From Bacillus massilioanorexius (lineage in GTDB: Bacteria > Bacillota > Bacilli > Bacillales > DSM-1321), in NCBI RefSeq assembly GCF_902374955.1, contig NZ_CABKRX010000102.1, positions 1 through 64,000 on the forward strand: a stretch of DNA of 64,000 nt, in the 5' to 3' direction. The notes beneath the pieces were generated by a model, which was not told the DNA's origin, did not search any database, and saw nothing but the letters and a program-made list of their open reading frames with translations. The position numbers were made by a program, and so were the translations under genes. Positions within the stretch are counted from its first letter, which is position 1. Each line of letters begins with the position of its first letter. This document shows, piece after piece, positions 1 to 9,424 of this stretch.

Positions 1-93
1 ACTATTCAATTAGTACCAAGAAAGATTAATAGTGTCTTTAAACATTTTGGTGGGGTTGGAGAATACAATATAAAAGTTAAGTTAGGAGAGTAA
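1..93 (+). CDS. C-terminal end of a probable HNH/WHH-type nuclease toxin (partial)
   Basis: The frame is open from the first base and ends at TAA 91-93, giving the last 30 residues of a protein whose start lies outside the window. The tail has the pattern QLVPxxIN...KHFGG. It resembles the LVP...H.GG end of HNH/WHH-superfamily nuclease domains at the C-termini of LXG and other polymorphic toxins. The first motif histidine appears to be Asn here. The next gene starts six bases downstream, the usual place for a cognate immunity gene. The family call is inferred from a short motif only. Confidence 0.5.
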   Translation, partial: TIQLVPRKINSVFKHFGGVGEYNIKVKLGE

Positions 94-99
94 TAAGTA

Positions 100-631
100 A
101 TGACTAAAATTAATGATGAGTTATTTGGAGAACTAGAATATAAAAACAACTTTTGGAGAGGTAAAACAATTATTAGAATGTTTGATTTGGAAAAAGTAAT
201 ACTATTAAGTGTTGATGCGCATGAAAGTGCAGATTTTTCAAGTGTTCAGAGAGAGGCATTTCGTAATTTTATCCAAAACACGAAAAAAATAATAGATGAA
301 GTAGAAAGGCAAGTGTATGGGTATTATACGGAGAATTTTGAAGAATATAGAGAGATGTTAGGAGATAGATTAGAAGCAGATAAAATTGCTCCGAAAATCG
401 ATTCTATATCAGATTTAATAAGATTAGTGACACCTACGGAATTAATTGTAAGAAGAGTAAAAAGATAATATTTTAGATGTAGGTTTTTTTATTACGAATG
501 ATTTGTTTGATAATAGACAGGTTCAGATTGATTATATTAGTAACCTTATTAGTTCGTATGAACATATTGCTGAAGACAGAGAAAAGTTAGATGATATAAT
601 TTTAAGAGATACTTATGATGACGTTGATTAA
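100..631 (+). pseudogene. Frameshifted small protein, possible immunity protein of the upstream toxin
   Basis: An ATG at 100 behind a GGAGAG site opens a frame that stops at 468 after 122 residues. A second frame (+1) then runs without stops to TAA 629-631 and looks coding (LDVGFFITND..., then an acidic tail). The frames join if one A is removed from the A5 tract at about 459-463, which gives a continuous protein of about 176 residues reading ...VRRVKDNILDVGFF.... The gene is therefore either a recent one-base pseudogene, phase-variable, or a sequencing error in a homopolymer. The protein is acidic and cytosolic. It vaguely resembles DUF6985/DUF2004-type immunity proteins, but I do not recognise it firmly. 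Its position directly after a toxin tail is the main functional clue. Confidence 0.5.
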
Positions 632-658
632 ACAATACTTACTAAAAGTAATAATTAG

Positions 659-697
659 AACCTTGATTGGCAAAAAGCCCGTCAAGGTTTCTTTTTG
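659..697 (+). terminator. Rho-independent terminator after the toxin/immunity pair
   Basis: The arms aaccttga and tcaaggtt form a stem with a 15-base interior, followed directly by TCTTTTT. Confidence 0.75.
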
Positions 698-699
698 TG

Positions 700-865
700 A
701 GAGGCTACCAAGTGCTGAATATCCTGCTCACAAATATTAGATTTGATGTAATCTTTGTAATGCCTACAAGCCCGCCTCGCTGAAAGCGAGCATCCTGGAG
801 CAGAATTCAACCAATTCTTGCTGTTTGTGAATAGATAACAAAGTTTACGAAAACAGCCTTTATAA
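700..865. repeat. GC-rich intergenic repeat, copy A (decayed)
   Basis: Positions 770-820 carry cccgcctcgctgaaagcgag followed by catcctggagcagaattcaacc. This is recognisably the right half of the dispersed Bacillaceae repeat whose best copy here is at 28081-28214. A tail at about 835-857 (aacaaagtttacgaaaacagcc) also recurs at other copies. The left half has decayed beyond recognition. No coding potential was seen between 632 and 1133. Confidence 0.6.
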
Positions 866-994
866 ATGTTGAGGAAATGAAAATATAGTAAATGTAAAAT
901 ATGATCTAATTCCTAACTCCTCTTTTGATAGGAATCATTAGTTCAAAAAGACCAGGTCATTCAGAATGAAAGGTGCGTTTATACCTTTCCTAAG

Positions 995-1010
995 ATAGGG
1001 GATTTCCCTT
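995..1010. promoter_or_regulatory. Candidate palindromic regulator site upstream of narG (NreC-box-like)
   Basis: The sequence ataggggatttccctt is a near-palindrome of GGGG/CCC blocks around an A/T centre. It lies about 125 bp before narG, with taatag at 1029-1034 as a possible -10. The same core in inverted orientation occurs before the nitrate transporter gene at 10197-10212. Staphylococcal NreC binds GC-rich palindromes upstream of nar genes, so this is a plausible NreC site. The narK copy also forms part of a terminator stem, which weakens the comparison. A further inverted repeat (ttgttca...tgaacaa) spans 1048-1081. Confidence 0.35.
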
Positions 1011-1133
1011 GAAAAATAGCCACTTCCCTAATAGGCAGAAATGATGTTTTGTTCAATAATGAACGTATAAGAATGAACAAACAATTGATTCCCTTCAATG
1101 TAAGTCATTCTGCAAAAGGAGTGGTCATGTCCG

Positions 1134-4100
1134 ATGAAAAGAAAATTTGGACTAAAATTCTTTAAACCGACAGAACGTTATTCAGGTAACTGGTCAATTC
1201 TCGAAGAAAAAAGTAGAGAATGGGAAAACATGTATCGTCAACGCTGGTCGCATGATAAAGTCGTTCGTACGACACATGGAGTTAACTGTACAGGTTCTTG
1301 TAGTTGGAAGGTATTTGTTAAAAATGGAATAATCACATGGGAAAATCAACAAATCGATTACCCTTCATGTGGTCCTGATATGCCAGAATTCGAGCCTCGC
1401 GGTTGTCCGCGTGGAGCATCATTTTCATGGTATGAATATAGTCCGTTACGCGTGAAATATCCTTATATTCGCGGGAAATTATGGCGTATGTGGAAAAAAG
1501 CTTTGAAAGAACATAGTAATCCGATTGATGCTTGGGCAAGTATTGTTGAAGATCCTGAAAAGTCTAAATCTTATAAGCAAGCACGTGGTAAAGGTGGCCA
1601 CGTACGAGTGAAATGGGAAGATGCCAATCAGTTAATTTCAGCCCAACTCATTTATACAATAAAAAAATATGGTCCAGACCGTATTGCTGGATTTACACCA
1701 ATACCAGCGATGTCGATGATTAGTTACGCATCAGGAGCTCGTTTTATTTCATTATTAGGTGGAGAAATGCTTAGCTTCTATGATTGGTATGCTGATCTTC
1801 CACCAGCATCTCCACAAATTTGGGGTGAACAAACAGATGTACCTGAATCAAGTGATTGGTATAACGCTGGTTACCTTATTATGTGGGGTTCGAATGTTCC
1901 GTTAACACGTACACCAGATGCTCATTTTATGACAGAAGTTCGATATAAAGGAACAAAAGTCGTTTCTGTTGCGCCAGACTATGCAGAAAACGTTAAATTT
2001 GCTGATAACTGGCTAGCACCAAATCCAGGAACAGATGCAGCAGTAGCACAAGCGATGACACATGTCATTCTCAATGAATTTTATGTGGAACGTCAGGAGC
2101 CAATGTTCCTGAACTATGCAAAACAATATACAGATATGCCGTTCCTAATCATGTTAGATGAACATGAAGGAAGCCTGAAAGCAGGACGTTTCTTACGAGC
2201 TAGTGATTTCGGAGATACTTCTCAGCATGCTGAATGGAAGCCAGTTATTTTTGATGAAGCATCTGATGAAATCATTGTTCCAAACGGTACGATGGGTCAA
2301 CGTTGGGAAGAAGATAAAAAGTGGAATCTCATTCTAGAGCGTGAAGATGGCACGGTTATCGATCCGGCTCTTTCTGTAGAGAACCATGATGCACAGTGGA
2401 AAGAAATTGTTTTCCCATTCTTCGATAATAAGGGAAATGGTACGTTTAAGCGTATGATTCCAGCGAAGAAAGTGAAGCTAGCGGATGGTACAGAACAATT
2501 AGTTGTTACAGTATATGATTTAATGTTAAGTCAATACGGTGTAAAACGTAATGGAAATGAATTCGAAGCCAAAGGATATGATGATTTAGAATCTCATTAT
2601 ACACCTGCTTGGCAAGAACAACATACTGGAGTTAAGTCATCACTTGTCGTGCAAATTGCTCGAGAGTTTGCTCAAAATTCAATTGATACAAAAGGTCGTT
2701 CCATGATTATCATGGGTGCTGGTGTTAACCACTGGTTTAATAGTGATACAATCTATCGTTCCATCTTAAATTTAGTTGTGTTAACTGCTTCACAAGGAGT
2801 TAATGGTGGCGGCTGGGCGCACTATGTTGGGCAAGAAAAATGTCGTCCGATTGAAGGGTGGTCAACCGTTGCCTTTGCTAAAGATTGGCAAGGACCACCT
2901 CGTTTGCAAAATGCAACATCATTCTATTACTTTGCAACAGATCAGTGGAAATATGAAGAAACTGGTGTAGATTCGTTAAAATCACCAACTAGTGGAGATG
3001 TACGTTATCAACATCCAGCGGATTATAATGTTTTAGCAGCTCGTCTAGGATGGTTACCATCTTACCCACAATTTAATAAAAATAGCTTGAAATTTGCAGA
3101 GGAAGCGAAACAGCAAGGGAAAACAACAAACGAAGAAATCGTAAAACATGCTGTTAAGCAAGTTACATCCGGAGAAACAAAATTTGCTTGCGAAGATCCT
3201 GATGCACCTGAAAACTTCCCTCGTTCTTTATTTGTTTGGCGCTCGAACTTAATATCAAGTTCAGCTAAAGGACAGGAATATTTCATGAAGCATCTACTGG
3301 GCACTCATAATGGTTTATTATCTCAACCGAACGAAGACGATAAACCAGAAGAAATGGTATGGAGAGATGAAGTAGAAGGAAAATTAGATCTGTTGGTAGC
3401 ACTTGATTTCCGTATGACAGCTACACCAATGTATGCGGATGTTGTTTTACCAGCGGCTACTTGGTATGAAAAAACGGATATATCATCAACAGATATGCAT
3501 CCATTCATTCATCCATTTAATCCAGCTGTTGATCCGCTTTGGGAATCTCGTTCTGATTGGGATATATACAGATCTTTAGCAAAAACATTCTCTGAAATGT
3601 CGAAGACGCATTTACCAGGTGTGCATAAAGACGTTGTAACAGCACCACTTGCTCATGACTCAGTAAATGAGATTGCTCAGCCATATGGAGTCATTAGAGA
3701 TTGGAAGAAGGGTGAAATTGAAGCGATTCCTGGTAAAACAATGCCGAACTTCGCTGTTGTAGAACGTGATTATACACAAATTTATGATAAATATGTAACG
3801 CTTGGACCTAACTTAGCTAAGGGTAAGGTTGGGGCTCATGGTGTGAACTTCTCTGTAGCAGAAGAGTATGAAGAATTGAAGCAGATTAATGGTATGTACA
3901 GTGATGATAGCATTAAAAATGGCTTACCAAAGCTGCATACAGCACGTCATGCTGCCAATGCGATTTTAAACGTTTCATCTGCTACAAATGGTACGGTATC
4001 TCAACGTGCATGGGAAGCGGCTGAACAAGACACAGGTGTTGAACTTAAGGATATTTCAGCTGACCGAGCAGCAGAAAAACTAACGTTCCCGAATATTACG

Positions 4101-4808
4101 GCACAGCCTAGGGAAGTAATTCCGACTCCTGTATTCCCTGGCTCAAACAAAATGGGAAGACGTTATTCGCCATTTACAACTAATATTGAAAGACTCGTTC
4201 CTTTCCGTACATTAACCGGAAGACAGCATTTCTATATTGATCATGAAATTTTCTTGCAATTTGGAGAAGCACTTCCTGTGTTTAAGCCGACATTACCGCC
4301 AATGGTATTTGGGGCAAAAGATAAGAAAATTATCGGTGGACAGGATTCTCTAGTATTACGTTATTTAACTCCACATGGAAAATGGAATATTCATAGTATG
4401 TACCAAGATAATTTACACATGCTAACACTTTTCCGTGGAGGTCCAACGGTTTGGATTAATAATGAAGATGCCTCTGAAAATGATATTCAGGATAATGACT
4501 GGTTGGAAGTATATAACCGAAATGGCGTTGTAACAGCTCGTGCTGTAGTCAGTCATAAAATGCCAAGAGGCACAATGTTTATGTATCATGCACAAGATAA
4601 GCACATAAATGTTCCGGGTTCTGAAATTACGAAAGAGCGTGGAGGAAGTCATAATGCACCAACTCGAATTCATGTGAAACCGACACAGATGGTTGGTGGC
4701 TATGCACAGCTAAGTTATGGATTTAACTATTATGGACCAATCGGAAATCAGCGGGATGTATATGTTGCAGTCCGCAAAATGAAGGAGGTTAAGTGGCTTG
4801 AAGATTAA
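1134..4808 (+). CDS. narG: Respiratory nitrate reductase, alpha subunit NarG
   Basis: The 1224-residue protein has the full length of membrane-bound nitrate reductase catalytic subunits. It reduces nitrate to nitrite at a bis-MGD molybdenum centre on the inner face of the membrane. The N-terminus carries the FS0 cluster ligands His48, Cys52, Cys56 and Cys91 (HGVNCTGSCSW ... PRGCPRGASFSW). Asp241 in SSDWYN matches the Asp ligand of molybdenum. The C-terminal region has the MopB-type dinucleotide-binding domain. No twin-arginine signal is present, as expected. The AAAAGGAG site lies 12 bases from this ATG, rather far, but the N-terminus matches the family. It is first in narGHJI and overlaps narH by 11 bases. 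Confidence 0.97.
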   Translation: MKRKFGLKFFKPTERYSGNWSILEEKSREWENMYRQRWSHDKVVRTTHGVNCTGSCSWKVFVKNGIITWENQQIDYPSCGPDMPEFEPRGCPRGASFSWYEYSPLRVKYPYIRGKLWRMWKKALKEHSNPIDAWASIVEDPEKSKSYKQARGKGGHVRVKWEDANQLISAQLIYTIKKYGPDRIAGFTPIPAMSMISYASGARFISLLGGEMLSFYDWYADLPPASPQIWGEQTDVPESSDWYNAGYLIMWGSNVPLTRTPDAHFMTEVRYKGTKVVSVAPDYAENVKFADNWLAPNPGTDAAVAQAMTHVILNEFYVERQEPMFLNYAKQYTDMPFLIMLDEHEGSLKAGRFLRASDFGDTSQHAEWKPVIFDEASDEIIVPNGTMGQRWEEDKKWNLILEREDGTVIDPALSVENHDAQWKEIVFPFFDNKGNGTFKRMIPAKKVKLADGTEQLVVTVYDLMLSQYGVKRNGNEFEAKGYDDLESHYTPAWQEQHTGVKSSLVVQIAREFAQNSIDTKGRSMIIMGAGVNHWFNSDTIYRSILNLVVLTASQGVNGGGWAHYVGQEKCRPIEGWSTVAFAKDWQGPPRLQNATSFYYFATDQWKYEETGVDSLKSPTSGDVRYQHPADYNVLAARLGWLPSYPQFNKNSLKFAEEAKQQGKTTNEEIVKHAVKQVTSGETKFACEDPDAPENFPRSLFVWRSNLISSSAKGQEYFMKHLLGTHNGLLSQPNEDDKPEEMVWRDEVEGKLDLLVALDFRMTATPMYADVVLPAATWYEKTDISSTDMHPFIHPFNPAVDPLWESRSDWDIYRSLAKTFSEMSKTHLPGVHKDVVTAPLAHDSVNEIAQPYGVIRDWKKGEIEAIPGKTMPNFAVVERDYTQIYDKYVTLGPNLAKGKVGAHGVNFSVAEEYEELKQINGMYSDDSIKNGLPKLHTARHAANAILNVSSATNGTVSQRAWEAAEQDTGVELKDISADRAAEKLTFPNITAQPREVIPTPVFPGSNKMGRRYSPFTTNIERLVPFRTLTGRQHFYIDHEIFLQFGEALPVFKPTLPPMVFGAKDKKIIGGQDSLVLRYLTPHGKWNIHSMYQDNLHMLTLFRGGPTVWINNEDASENDIQDNDWLEVYNRNGVVTARAVVSHKMPRGTMFMYHAQDKHINVPGSEITKERGGSHNAPTRIHVKPTQMVGGYAQLSYGFNYYGPIGNQRDVYVAVRKMKEVKWLED

Positions 4809-6327
4809 AGCGCAAGTAGCAATGGTACTGAACCTTGACAAATGTATCGGATGCCACACCTGTAGCGTGACTTGTAAAAGCACATGGACAAACCGTTCGG
4901 GTGCTGAATATATGTGGTTTAACAATGTAGAAACTAAACCAGGTATTGGCTATCCAATGAGATGGGAAGATCAAGAGCAATATAAAGGTGGCTGGACGTT
5001 AAAAAACGGCAAGCTTGACCTTAAATCAGGTAGTAAATTATCTAAAGTAGCGTTAGGGAAGATTTTTTATAACCCTGATATGCCAGAAATGAAAGATTAC
5101 TATGAGCCTTGGACATATAACTATGAGCATTTAACAAATGCTGGCGAGAAAAAACATCAGCCAGTAGCTAGACCACATTCTGTATTGACTGGTGAAAAAA
5201 TGAATCTTGAATGGGGTCCAAACTGGGAAGATGATTTAGCTGGTGTTCATACAACTGGTCCAAAAGATCCGAATATCGAAAAAATAGAAGAAGATATTAA
5301 GTTTAATTTTGAACAGGCTTTTATGATGTATTTACCACGCTTATGTGAACACTGCTTAAATCCTGGATGTGTAGCATCATGTCCATCTGGTGCAATGTAT
5401 AAGCGTGATGAAGACGGAATCGTTTTAGTAGACCAAGAAGCTTGCCGTGGTTGGCGCTATTGTATGACTGGATGTCCTTATAAAAAAGTATACTTCAACT
5501 GGAAAACGAATAAAGCAGAAAAATGCACATTCTGTTTTCCACGTGTTGAAGCGGGTTTGCCAACTGTTTGTTCTGAAACATGTACAGGACGTATCCGTTA
5601 TTTAGGAGTTATGTTATATGATGCAGATAAAGTATCAGAGGCAGCCTCTACTGAAAACGAAAAAGACTTATATAAAGCACAATGTGACTTGTTCTTAGAT
5701 CCGAATGATCCAAAAGTAATTGAACAAGCACGTAAAGATGGTATTAGTGAAGATTGGCTTGAGGCAGCACAACAATCACCAGTGTATAAGCTGGCAATTG
5801 AGTACAAATTAGCATTCCCGCTTCATCCAGAATTCCGTACCCTGCCGATGGTTTGGTATGTACCACCTTTAAGTCCGATCATGAACTATTTTGAAGGAAA
5901 AGATTCCATTCAAAACCCTGATTATATATTCCCGGCAATTGAAGAAATGCGTACGCCGATTCAATATATTGCTAATATGTTAACAGCTGGAGATACACAA
6001 ACAGTGAAGGAAGCTCTTCAAAAAATGGCCATGATGCGTATGTTTATGCGTGCTCAATCATCTGGGAAAGAATTCGATGACAATCGTTTGGATAGGGTCG
6101 GCTTAACCGTTCAACAAACACAAGCTATGTATCGTTTGTTGGCAATTACTAAGTATGAAGATCGATTCGTTATACCAACATCTCATAAAGAGGCGCATTT
6201 AGATACGTATCGATCACAAGGATCTGAAGGGTATTCAATGGATTGTGGAGGATGTGGTGTAACATCTGGTAAGAGCGGCAAAGAAATCTATGAAGAAAAC
6301 TTCTATGGGGGAATTTGGCGTGATTAA
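4798..6327 (+). CDS. narH: Respiratory nitrate reductase, beta (iron-sulfur) subunit NarH
   Basis: NarH carries electrons from the cytochrome b subunit NarI to NarG. Four cysteine groups are visible: CIGCHTCSVTC near residue 16, CEHCLNPGCVASC near 184, CRGWRYCMTGC near 217 and CTFCFPRVEAGLPTVCSETC near 243. The Trp in the third group is the NarH hallmark that makes one cluster [3Fe-4S]. The start is a TTG at 4798, nine bases after AAGGAGG inside the end of narG. The gene encodes 509 residues, the normal size, and ends within the narJ start region, implying translational coupling. Confidence 0.97.
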   Translation: MKIKAQVAMVLNLDKCIGCHTCSVTCKSTWTNRSGAEYMWFNNVETKPGIGYPMRWEDQEQYKGGWTLKNGKLDLKSGSKLSKVALGKIFYNPDMPEMKDYYEPWTYNYEHLTNAGEKKHQPVARPHSVLTGEKMNLEWGPNWEDDLAGVHTTGPKDPNIEKIEEDIKFNFEQAFMMYLPRLCEHCLNPGCVASCPSGAMYKRDEDGIVLVDQEACRGWRYCMTGCPYKKVYFNWKTNKAEKCTFCFPRVEAGLPTVCSETCTGRIRYLGVMLYDADKVSEAASTENEKDLYKAQCDLFLDPNDPKVIEQARKDGISEDWLEAAQQSPVYKLAIEYKLAFPLHPEFRTLPMVWYVPPLSPIMNYFEGKDSIQNPDYIFPAIEEMRTPIQYIANMLTAGDTQTVKEALQKMAMMRMFMRAQSSGKEFDDNRLDRVGLTVQQTQAMYRLLAITKYEDRFVIPTSHKEAHLDTYRSQGSEGYSMDCGGCGVTSGKSGKEIYEENFYGGIWRD

Positions 6328-6889
6328 TTTAGGAGAGCTTTATAAGCATAAGCATGCATTTGGTTTCTTTGCACAACAGCTGACGTATCCTGAAAAAATA
6401 GATTTTAATCCATTAGTGATTGAGGAGTCTTTTGACTCCTCAGATCCTGCTTATGATTCTATTCAAATGTTTTGGAAGCTTATGCAGGAATATAGTATGG
6501 AAGAAATTGAAGAAATGTATGTTAGGACATTTGACTTTCAAAAAGATTCCACTTTATATATGACGTATTTTAAATTTGAGGATACTAAAGAGCGTGGACA
6601 AATGCTTGCCAAATTAAAAGTCATGTATGAAATGTTTGGATTAAATATGCCGAAGGAAGAACTGTCTGATTATTTGCCGTTAATGTGCGAATTTTTATAT
6701 GCGGCCGAGTGGCTTGGTGATGAACGTGCTGAAGAAAGCTTTACTATGTTATTCGCGGTGTTAGAGGATGGAACCTATCATCTTCTGAAATCATTAGAAG
6801 AACATAATAGTCCTTACTTTTATGTCATTAAAGCATTACGTGAAACCTTTAAAGCATGTATAAATAAGGAGGTAGATACCCATGAATAG
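6320..6889 (+). CDS. narJ: Nitrate reductase assembly chaperone NarJ (delta subunit)
   Basis: NarJ is a cytosolic chaperone that binds NarG and helps insert the molybdenum cofactor before membrane docking. The protein is helical, with the acidic TorD/NarJ-type features ERGQMLAKLKVMYEMFG and DYLPLMCEFLYAAEWL. I favour the GTG at 6320, which has GGGGG seven to eight bases upstream and overlaps narH by eight bases, giving 189 residues. An ATG at 6290 in the same frame would add ten residues but lacks a good ribosome site. The gene overlaps narI by eight bases. Confidence 0.93.
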   Translation: MINLGELYKHKHAFGFFAQQLTYPEKIDFNPLVIEESFDSSDPAYDSIQMFWKLMQEYSMEEIEEMYVRTFDFQKDSTLYMTYFKFEDTKERGQMLAKLKVMYEMFGLNMPKEELSDYLPLMCEFLYAAEWLGDERAEESFTMLFAVLEDGTYHLLKSLEEHNSPYFYVIKALRETFKACINKEVDTHE

Positions 6890-7568
6890 TCTTGATCAAT
6901 TTCTTTGGGTTATATTTCCCTATATTTGCCTAGTTGTATGTGTTATTGGTCATATTTATCGCTATCGTACAGATCAATTTGGTTGGACTTCAAAGTCGAG
7001 TGAATTCGTCGAAAAGAAACAATTAAAAATTGGAAGTATGATGTTCCATATTGGGATTATTCCAGTTATTTTTGGTCATGTAGCAGGACTAGGAATTCCA
7101 AAAGAATGGTTACATGCTATTGGTGTTAATGATCATTTATATCATATTGGGGCAGTGTATATTGGGGGATTATTTGGTTTGTTAACACTTGGTGGAATGA
7201 TTGTGTTGACATCACGACGATTTACAAAGAAAAATGTACGTAGATTAAGCTCAGGTTCAGATTTAGTTGTAAATGTACTACTATTATTTATTGTATTTAT
7301 GGGGATGTACAGTACAGTAGTGACAAATATGGTGGAACCAAGCTTTGATTATCGATCTACCATTTCTGTTTGGTTTAGAAATCTATTTCTTTTAAGTCCA
7401 GATGCTTCGCTAATGACGAATGTTCCGCTATCGTTTAAAATTCATATTTTAGCTGGACTTGGTATATTTGCTCTATGGCCATTTACACGACTTGTTCATA
7501 TTTGGAGTGTACCAGTCAACTATATGAGTAGAAGCTATATTCTATATCGCAAAAATCATACAAACTAA
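6882..7568 (+). CDS. narI: Respiratory nitrate reductase, gamma subunit NarI (cytochrome b)
   Basis: NarI is the membrane anchor that oxidises menaquinol and passes electrons through two b-type haems to NarH. The 228-residue protein has five predicted membrane helices. Histidines sit in helix contexts typical of the family (FHIGIIPVIFGHVAG in the second helix, KIHILAGLGIF and TRLVHIWSVP near the end). The ATG follows GGAGG at good spacing and overlaps narJ. It is the last gene of narGHJI, followed by a weak hairpin. Confidence 0.96.
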   Translation: MNSLDQFLWVIFPYICLVVCVIGHIYRYRTDQFGWTSKSSEFVEKKQLKIGSMMFHIGIIPVIFGHVAGLGIPKEWLHAIGVNDHLYHIGAVYIGGLFGLLTLGGMIVLTSRRFTKKNVRRLSSGSDLVVNVLLLFIVFMGMYSTVVTNMVEPSFDYRSTISVWFRNLFLLSPDASLMTNVPLSFKIHILAGLGIFALWPFTRLVHIWSVPVNYMSRSYILYRKNHTN

Positions 7569-7569
7569 T

Positions 7570-7608
7570 ACAAGGAGAGGGCAATATGCCTTCTTCTTTA
7601 TTTTAAGA
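7570..7608 (+). terminator. Probable terminator of narGHJI
   Basis: The segments aaggagagggca and tgccttcttctt pair with several G-U pairs around a three-base loop. They are followed by a T-rich stretch (tatttt). Confidence 0.5.
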
Positions 7609-7884
7609 AATTAGAATTTTTCACTTATTGCTAGAAATCTGTTTTTTAGAAATAATGTAGTCATTGATAATAGCGAATTATCCTATCTTTTTCTTAATTA
7701 TAGTAATGTTATGACAGTAGATGTTCCATACTAAGTATTATAAAATAGTATATATACGGTTAAACCAAATCATTCTATCAGCTCGGAATGATCTCCAAGA
7801 ATTTGTATTCTTATTAACCTGTAAGAGGGGTAAATTTTAGAAAGATGGGTAAAGGACAACATCCTCTTTCTTTAAGGAGTTTTT
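7609..7884 (+). promoter_or_regulatory. Noncoding leader and promoter region of nreABC
   Basis: No gene is seen. A possible promoter has atgaca at 7711 and an A/T-rich tattataaaat -10 region at 7736-7746. A small hairpin (atcattc...gaatgat) lies at about 7768-7792. A single aggggtaa at about 7826 could be a half-site of the GC-rich element seen before narG. All of this is tentative. Confidence 0.3.
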
Positions 7885-8343
7885 ATGATGAAAAAACCAG
7901 TACTAGTTGATTATCAATTAGAAATTGATCAAATTCGTAATCAGTTTGGGTTTGACTTTGTTGCATTGAATATTGTTAATTCAATCGATAGTTCCCCTAT
8001 TTTGAAATGGCAATATGCTTCGGGAAATTTAAATAATCGTTATAAACGAATTGTTTTACATCCAGGGAAAGGGATTGCGGGAACTGTTTTCAAAACGGGA
8101 AAACCAATGTTAATAAAAAATGCAGATAAAGAAGTTCCAATGAATGAATTACTCAGCTTTCCGATTGTGGTGGCAGAACGCTTGAAAAGCATGGGGGCTG
8201 TTCCATTATGGGAAAGTAATCGAGTGGCAGGTGTATTATTGGTTGGTTTTAGAGAAAAAGATAGATTGACAGATTTTTCATTTGATGAATTCCAACATTC
8301 CATTGCTTCGGGATTTTGTTCTTTTGATACAAAGGAGATGTGA
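7885..8343 (+). CDS. nreA: NreA, GAF-domain nitrate receptor
   Basis: The 152-residue single-domain GAF protein fits NreA, which binds nitrate and controls the NreB kinase. The GAF fold shows in FDFVALNIVNSIDSSPILKW, the central HPGKGIAGTVFKTGKPMLI strand-turn and the final AVPLWESNRVAGVLLVGFRE strand pair. Its place as first gene of an operon with the iron-sulfur sensor kinase and its regulator is the staphylococcal nreABC order. AAGGAG precedes two adjacent ATGs. The 3' end overlaps nreB (ATGTGA), so the two are coupled. Confidence 0.9.
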   Translation: MMKKPVLVDYQLEIDQIRNQFGFDFVALNIVNSIDSSPILKWQYASGNLNNRYKRIVLHPGKGIAGTVFKTGKPMLIKNADKEVPMNELLSFPIVVAERLKSMGAVPLWESNRVAGVLLVGFREKDRLTDFSFDEFQHSIASGFCSFDTKEM

Positions 8344-9422
8344 GTAAGTTGTTTCGTTTAGACGGTTTCCAATTAGAAGATAGCATGATGAAAATGTATT
8401 ACAACAGTACTGAAGCAATTATATTCCTCAATTCAAAAGGAGTTGTACTAGCGTTAAATCCTGCTGCAGAAGGTCTTCTTTCTCAAGAAGTATTGGAGCA
8501 AATAAATGGTGCTGAAGTCAATGTCATTTGTAAATTTTGCAAGGGTTACACGAATGAAGAAGATTTAATGTCGTGTCTCAATTGTTTTTTAATTAAGCCA
8601 GATAAAGATTTTACCTCTTTTCAAGTGTATATAAAGCTAAAAGATGGTACAATTGCACCTTTTACAGCTAGCTACAAGATGATTGATGCGGAACAAAAAA
8701 TTTATGTGCTTACACTACTTGATTTGACGAAACAATCGAAAATGCGTGAAGCGTTATATCGCTCGAAGATGACCAAGTATATCATTAAAGCACAAGAGGA
8801 TGAACGTAAACGAATATCTCGTGAACTTCATGATTGTGTTGCTCAAGAACTAATTAGCTCTTTAGTGGATATTCGAGTGTTAAAATATATGAATTTAAAT
8901 GAGGATGCTTTAAAAAAACTTAAACAAACGGAAGAATCATTAGCTCGATTATTAGATGAAATTCGAAATTTATCTGTGGAATTGCGACCGGCTTCTTTAG
9001 ACGATCTTGGATTAGATGCTGCCTTTCGTTCTCACTTTAAATGGGTAGAAAACAATTACGGAATTCTCGTTCATTTCTCGGCTGAATTGTTTTCTGCACG
9101 TTATAGCAATGAAATAGAGACAGTCGTGTATCGTATATGTCAGGAAGCTATTTTAAATGCTATTAAATATGCCCATACAGAAGAAATTTACGTTCGTTTA
9201 TATGAAGAAAATGGTGACTTAATTTTAATTGTCGAAGATAAGGGGGCTGGCTTTGACGTTCAATTTAAGGAGCCTAAAGGAACGGGGCTTGGTTTATATG
9301 GAATGAGAGAAAGAGCTGAGCTAGTTAATGGTATTTTAAATATACAATCGGAAATGGGAAAAGGAACTAGAATTCAAATTCGTATTCCAGTACGTCAAGA
9401 AAACACTGTTGAGGAGGTATGA
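8340..9422 (+). CDS. nreB: NreB, oxygen-sensing iron-sulfur histidine kinase
   Basis: NreB autophosphorylates when its N-terminal [4Fe-4S] cluster is intact, i.e. without oxygen. The PAS-like N-terminal domain (residues 18-130) contains Cys64, Cys67, Cys79 and Cys82. The C-x2-C-x11-C-x2-C spacing equals that described for Staphylococcus carnosus NreB. A HisKA_3 dimerisation segment follows, with phosphorylatable His164 in RISRELHDCVAQE, and then a HATPase_c domain with the N-box QEAILNAIKYAH and G-boxes DKGAGF and GTGLGLYGM. The start is GTG at 8340 overlapping the nreA stop. It is cytosolic with no membrane helix. Confidence 0.95.
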   Translation: MSKLFRLDGFQLEDSMMKMYYNSTEAIIFLNSKGVVLALNPAAEGLLSQEVLEQINGAEVNVICKFCKGYTNEEDLMSCLNCFLIKPDKDFTSFQVYIKLKDGTIAPFTASYKMIDAEQKIYVLTLLDLTKQSKMREALYRSKMTKYIIKAQEDERKRISRELHDCVAQELISSLVDIRVLKYMNLNEDALKKLKQTEESLARLLDEIRNLSVELRPASLDDLGLDAAFRSHFKWVENNYGILVHFSAELFSARYSNEIETVVYRICQEAILNAIKYAHTEEIYVRLYEENGDLILIVEDKGAGFDVQFKEPKGTGLGLYGMRERAELVNGILNIQSEMGKGTRIQIRIPVRQENTVEEV

Positions 9423-9424
9423 TA

